DNA of 64,000 bases from Agapetus fuscipes (taxonomy: Eukaryota > Arthropoda > Insecta > Trichoptera > Glossosomatidae), in NCBI GenBank assembly GCA_951799405.1, contig OX637343.1, positions 7,812,001 to 7,876,000 on the forward strand. Direction: 5' to 3'. The translations under genes and the position numbers were made by a program. Below the pieces are notes generated by a model that saw nothing but the letters and a program-made list of their open reading frames with translations, searched no databases and was not told the origin of the DNA. This document shows positions 60,604 through 64,000 of the stretch, piece by piece (position 1 is the stretch's first letter; every line of letters begins with the position of its first letter).

Positions 60604-60832
60604 TAATGGACTAATTTTGTCCAGCTAGCATGTTCTAGACGACACACTGTGCGCTTGACTTGTGATGGGTTGGCAAGCGTGTGGAAGCCCCATTAGAATC
60701 CATTACAAACAATGTTATTTCACACAAAGTTTCCCATAGGGATGGGCGAAATATGATATTGATAAATCAAAAGTACCGATATTTAAAAAAAAAATATCGA
60801 TATTGTTCTCTATATTAGAAACATCGATAGTC

Positions 60833-61155
60833 CGGTCGATAGCTCAGTTGGTAGAGTGCTTGCATTCCATGCCGTGAGCTCGGATTCGAATCCTACCGAG
60901 CGCGAGGGTGTCAGAAATGATTTCCCGTTACGGTGTTTATTTCAAACCCAAAAATAAAAATACCGGCAAGGTTTACTCAGCCTTCACAAAAAATGAGTAC
61001 CAGCTCTCTCGGGAGCTGGGAAACTCCCACTTCAACTGAAGTGGTTGACGTAAGGCCGGCCCCCTTACCTGTAAAAATAAATAGGTTCAACTCGCCACAT
61101 GCGACCCCTTCGGGGATAACGCGGCAAGAAGTTACACTATATGTGTAGCTTAGTT
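60833..61155 (+). mobile_element. SINE-B, best-preserved copy
   Basis: CGGTCGATAGCTCAGTTGGT head with A-box TAGCTCAGTTGGTAGAG and B-box GGATTCGAATCC, full body, ending GTAGCTTAGTTGCG. Useful as family reference. Not a tRNA gene: there is no cloverleaf 3' half and the copy number is high. Confidence 0.85.
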
Positions 61156-61284
61156 GCGTTTTTTTTTCTTTCGATATTTCAATTTTTTTTTGAAGTATCA
61201 AAATTTTTTTTTTATATTATCTAGGTTTTTTGCAGTAAATTCGTGAAAGTTCATCTTTACAATTTAAAATATATATATATATAT

Positions 61285-62160
61285 AAAAAAAAAACTTTGT
61301 TTTAATTCACTTGTGAGTTTATTTTGTAATGCACTACTAGTTTCGGCAGTGTAATATCTACCATTGACGTTTTAAGGTAGCACCCGTCGATGGTGGATAT
61401 TGCACTGCCGAAACTAGTAGTGCATTACAAAATAAACTCGCAAGTGAATAGGGTATTTTCACATTTTTCTTTTTTTTGTGATTCTGTACTGTAACTCTGT
61501 CGCCATTCCGCTAGGGGTGGCCAGAGCCTCTGCAGAGTTGCCTCCATTTTTTCCTATCCTTGATTAAAATTCGTTTATGCTTTATTAGCCCAAAACTTCT
61601 TGAATTTTAATTTTAGTTGTATTTTTAGCAAAGTTATAAGCATTTTAAAATCGATTTTTGAATTTTCGCGCCAAAACGCTACCAGATGAAATTTTCTCGC
61701 GTGACGTCACGGTCTTGTAAACATCGCCGTATCCAGCCGTATCAACTGACAGCCCTCACATTCATGTCATTCAAACATCGCTTTTTCATGCTTACATCGT
61801 TGAGGCTGTTGTTTTTTCAAGAAGTTTGTGTGTTTCTTTAAAAACATTTCATTTGTTTCTGTTGTTTTCATTTGTTTCTGTTGTCAACAACACATGTCAA
61901 CAGAGTATGGAATGTCAATAAAAGAAAGTGACGTCACCATGTGACGTCACAGCACCGGAAATAGAAGAAGTAGATCTCATATCCGTTTAAAAACTTGTCC
62001 AAATTTCTATATTTTCTTTTTTAAATATAAAATCGAAAAAAAATATTTTCGGCTTCAAATCAACATATTATTATTTGATTTTTCGAAATCTATCAAAATA
62101 ATATACTTTTTATCATATTCCTCACTATTGCAAATACCCTATTAAAACAAAGTTTTTTCA
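61285..62160. mobile_element. Inverted-repeat element, 876 bp, inside the hAT element
   Basis: Left AAAAACTTTGTTTTAAT, interrupted, then AGGGTATTT; right AAATACCCTATTAAAACAAA. The left arm is split by a foldback, so the right arm shows the original. A LINE tail fragment lies at 61485-61560. Confidence 0.7.
61307..61446. mobile_element. 140-bp foldback with AAT target
   Basis: Arms TCACTTGTGAGTTTATTTTG... and ...CAAAATAAACTCGCAAGTG with an ACTAGTTTCGGCAGTG inner block; AAT at 61304-61306 and 61447-61449. Confidence 0.8.
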
Positions 62161-62407
62161 AATTTTAAAATATTTTTTTACTAATGTGATTTTGCCCCTT
62201 TGCTTTTATAGGTGTTAGCGTTTTGAAGCAAACATTTTTACGTTGCAAATCGCATGCCTCCTCCCCGTCGACGGTGTTTTTCAGATTAAAGTTTTTAATA
62301 TGTATCGAAATATCGATATTTTTTCCGCGATATATTTCGATAGTGTTTGAAAATATCGATTCCATACATATATAATTTTTTTTCATTTGCTCATCCCTAG
62401 TGTCTCA

Positions 62408-62928
62408 TACCAAAACGTCAACAACACATACATACATATCGCTGTGAAGTAAGACTATTTGAGAGTAACAGCTGAATCTCAATGCTGAAAACAAGCTTTA
62501 TTCCCCGAAATTAGGGGGAAATGACAAGATGTACCTGTGTGACTCACCTGTCGCCGTACCTGAAGTCGCTCACTTTAAAACTTTCATAATGAATGCATGA
62601 CCACAAGTAGAATCGTGTAAGTCTGTTAAATGTAGTTAAGAGTAAGTTGAAAATAAATAAATGGCTTTCTCATTTTAAAATAATAAAAAAAGAGAAGATG
62701 CATTGAGAAAAAATTGCCACTCAAATACATTTTTCGTCAAACAATTTATTGAGTGATTGAACCACTCATGAATACGGATTGTATAAACGCCTGCGGGGTA
62801 ATTATGAATTATTTTACTAAACTATTTCCGGCGGTTGAAAGGAAACCTTTGCAGGCCATCTTTACTTTGACAGACATCAAAACATGAGCACTAGATGTTA
62901 AAGTTATTTTTATATATATATTTGTGTA
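62408..62928. other. Upstream flank of the second zinc-finger gene
   Basis: A+T-rich; must hold the promoter and 5' UTR of the gene at 62929. No repeat family was recognised except a short C-tail-like patch at 62590-62620. Confidence 0.4.
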
Positions 62929-63160
62929 ATGAACTGTATTAAAATAAAACAAGAGCCCTGTGGCGATGAAAGATATTGGGATGTTGCTATTGAGGAAAAG
63001 GGGAGCGGGGAATACGTTATGGGCATTGCGGAGAGTGACATCAAGGCGGAGGCCCTAGACAGAATCAAACAAGAACCTTCAGGTTGTGAGGGGGAAGATG
63101 TGGCGCTGGGATTGCTGAAGAGGGAAGATTCCCCAGGCGCTACGGAGACCTGCACGCAGG
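62929..63160 (+). CDS. First coding exon of a zinc-finger gene paralogue (partial)
   Basis: 77 codons plus one base, ending at a GTGAGA donor in phase 1, exactly as exon 1 of the gene at 49818. Residues IKAEALDRIKQEP and LLKREDSPGA are shared, and all four SUMO-consensus Lys sites are kept (the first as IKQE). The finger-coding exon is expected beyond the right edge of the window. The next 840 bp show no acceptor followed by fingers. Probably a tandem duplicate in the same orientation. Confidence 0.82.
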
Positions 63161-63744
63161 GTGAGAGACCTGTTGTCGTCAGTTGCCTCAATTTTTTTAA
63201 ACCTGTTCTTGACACAATAAGTAATAAATTTAAACAACCCAGTCATAGGCAAGTCGAAATATCAGTTCTTCTTTGTGGAAATTTCCCGTGTGGGGCAGAG
63301 GCACCGGTGTGAAGTTGACACGACGTAAATACCAATGCCCCTGGTATAAAATATTGTGTAAACTCACTTTGAGTGCGTAATTTGAAAAAAAGTATAGAAA
63401 CGAAATTATTCTGTAGGAGTGCTGTCTTACGTATTCCACACATTTTCGATTTACACAATGTTGTATACACGAGGTACTGTTTTCACCACAATGAATGGCA
63501 GAGATGTTTACGTTGCACAAAAAAAATTATGTTGCTCCTTTGGAATTGGTTTTCCTTGAACTTGTTGGTCCTATGGAATTTGTACACCTGCATCAATAAA
63601 GATATTGTACTCCCTACTGTTAATATAAGACCTACTGCTATCCTGTGAAAAGTGTATTATTACATGATATGCACCTCTACATCTACCACCAGTCAATGTT
63701 AAAAATAAAAATACATAGCATGCATCTCAAGTGTTAACATTTAA
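63161..63744. other. Intron of the paralogue, nothing recognised
   Basis: Only the first ~12 bases (GTGAGAGACCT) match the intron start of the other copy; the rest is unrelated. No mobile element was identified. Confidence 0.4.
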
Positions 63745-64000
63745 TTTAATGCCCGCTTTCCACTGCGAGCGGGAAATAGCTGAGTGGGAGCGGGAAATAG
63801 CTGAGCGGAGCGGAGTGAAATAGTTTTGGCCTTCCATTGCGAAAGAGTTTTAAAAAAATAATGGTATTTGCCTTCCACAGCCAACAAGCTTGACGGAGTG
63901 AGCTAGGCGGGAAATGAGATGAGTCAGATGAAAGAGTTGTTTGCCTTCCATCTACAGCGGGCTTAGCGGAGCCAACTAGGCGACATGACAGTGTGTGACG
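63745..64000. repeat. Internally repetitive GAGCGG-rich element, cut by the window edge
   Basis: GAGCGGGAAATAGCTGAG occurs twice near 63768-63812 and shorter GCGGAG/GGCGGGAAATGAG words continue. CTTTCCACTGCGAG, GCCTTCCATTGCG and GCCTTCCACAG recur about every 60-70 bp. Style resembles the CGACAG-type palindromic MITEs, but the other end is outside. Confidence 0.45.

Larger units (their letters stand above)
57431..60692. mobile_element. TTA-bounded foldback element E3, host of two later insertions
   Basis: Its left arm (57431-57517) and right arm (60607-60692) together equal the 174-bp foldback of E1, with the centre opened by a LINE and then a Harbinger-like element. TTA follows at 60693-60695. 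Confidence 0.88.
60737..62399. mobile_element. hAT-like element with nested insertions
   Basis: Ends TAGGGATGGGCGAAAT and ATTTGCTCATCCCTA. Flanking octamers GTTTCCCA (60729-60736) and GTGTCTCA (62400-62407) agree at 6 of 8 bases. ATCGATA-rich subterminal words occur on both sides. Holds SINE-B, an 876-bp inverted-repeat element and that element's own insertions. Confidence 0.7.

Noticed and set aside
60840..60905. tRNA gene suggested by A- and B-box words
   Set aside because: It is the head of SINE-B: it continues into the same 250-bp body found at six or more other places, and no acceptor stem or 3' half is present. The same holds for all SINE-A heads.

Overview
The window is nuclear DNA from an insect. 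It is A+T-rich, its genes are split by GT-AG introns, and it is dense with interspersed repeats. The order is probably Lepidoptera, judged only from the repeat style and gene content, so that is an inference of moderate-to-low confidence. Six protein-coding loci of the host are supported: a DCN1-like cullin neddylation factor (minus, 2940-5194), mitochondrial glutamyl-tRNA synthetase (plus, 5472-10094), a small secreted DUF1091-type protein (plus, 10992-18716), a PA-TM-RING ubiquitin ligase of the RNF13/Godzilla type (minus, 27356-46876), a 15-finger C2H2 protein (plus, 49818-53531), and the first exon of a paralogue of that zinc-finger gene (plus, 62929-63160) that runs out of the window.

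Layout. At 1-10 kb a divergent pair (DCN1-like and EARS2) shares an intergenic spacer of about 277 bp. At 11-18.7 kb the DUF1091 gene has its signal-peptide exon about 4.1 kb from exon 2, because a 3.56-kb hAT-type element carrying a ~400-bp tandem array sits in intron 1. At 18.7-27.3 kb there is a repeat-filled intergenic desert. At 27.3-47 kb the ligase gene is spread over ten coding exons whose phases all agree and sum to 1470 nt. At 47-64 kb lies the zinc-finger pair, separated by a cluster of nested transposons at 55-62.4 kb.

Repeats make up most of the rest: two tRNA-derived SINE families (SINE-A, SINE-B), a ~240-bp family of unknown class with more than 25 copies (here called family C), degraded LINE fragments, mariner remnants, hAT elements with 8-bp target duplications, and several palindromic MITE families with 3-bp or 4-bp target duplications. 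Several nests can be ordered in time, and in three cases the uninterrupted target is also in the window.

No coherent new multi-gene system was found. The most unusual signals are two independent tandem triplications (115 bp in EARS2, 98 bp in the RING ligase), each copying an exon end together with its splice donor; a row of three abutting TTA-bounded elements sharing single TTA sites; a 247-bp MITE whose two copies both sit in ACATGT; and a hAT-mobilised satellite-like array. All exon boundaries, target duplications and repeat families were read by eye; no alignment or database search was run.
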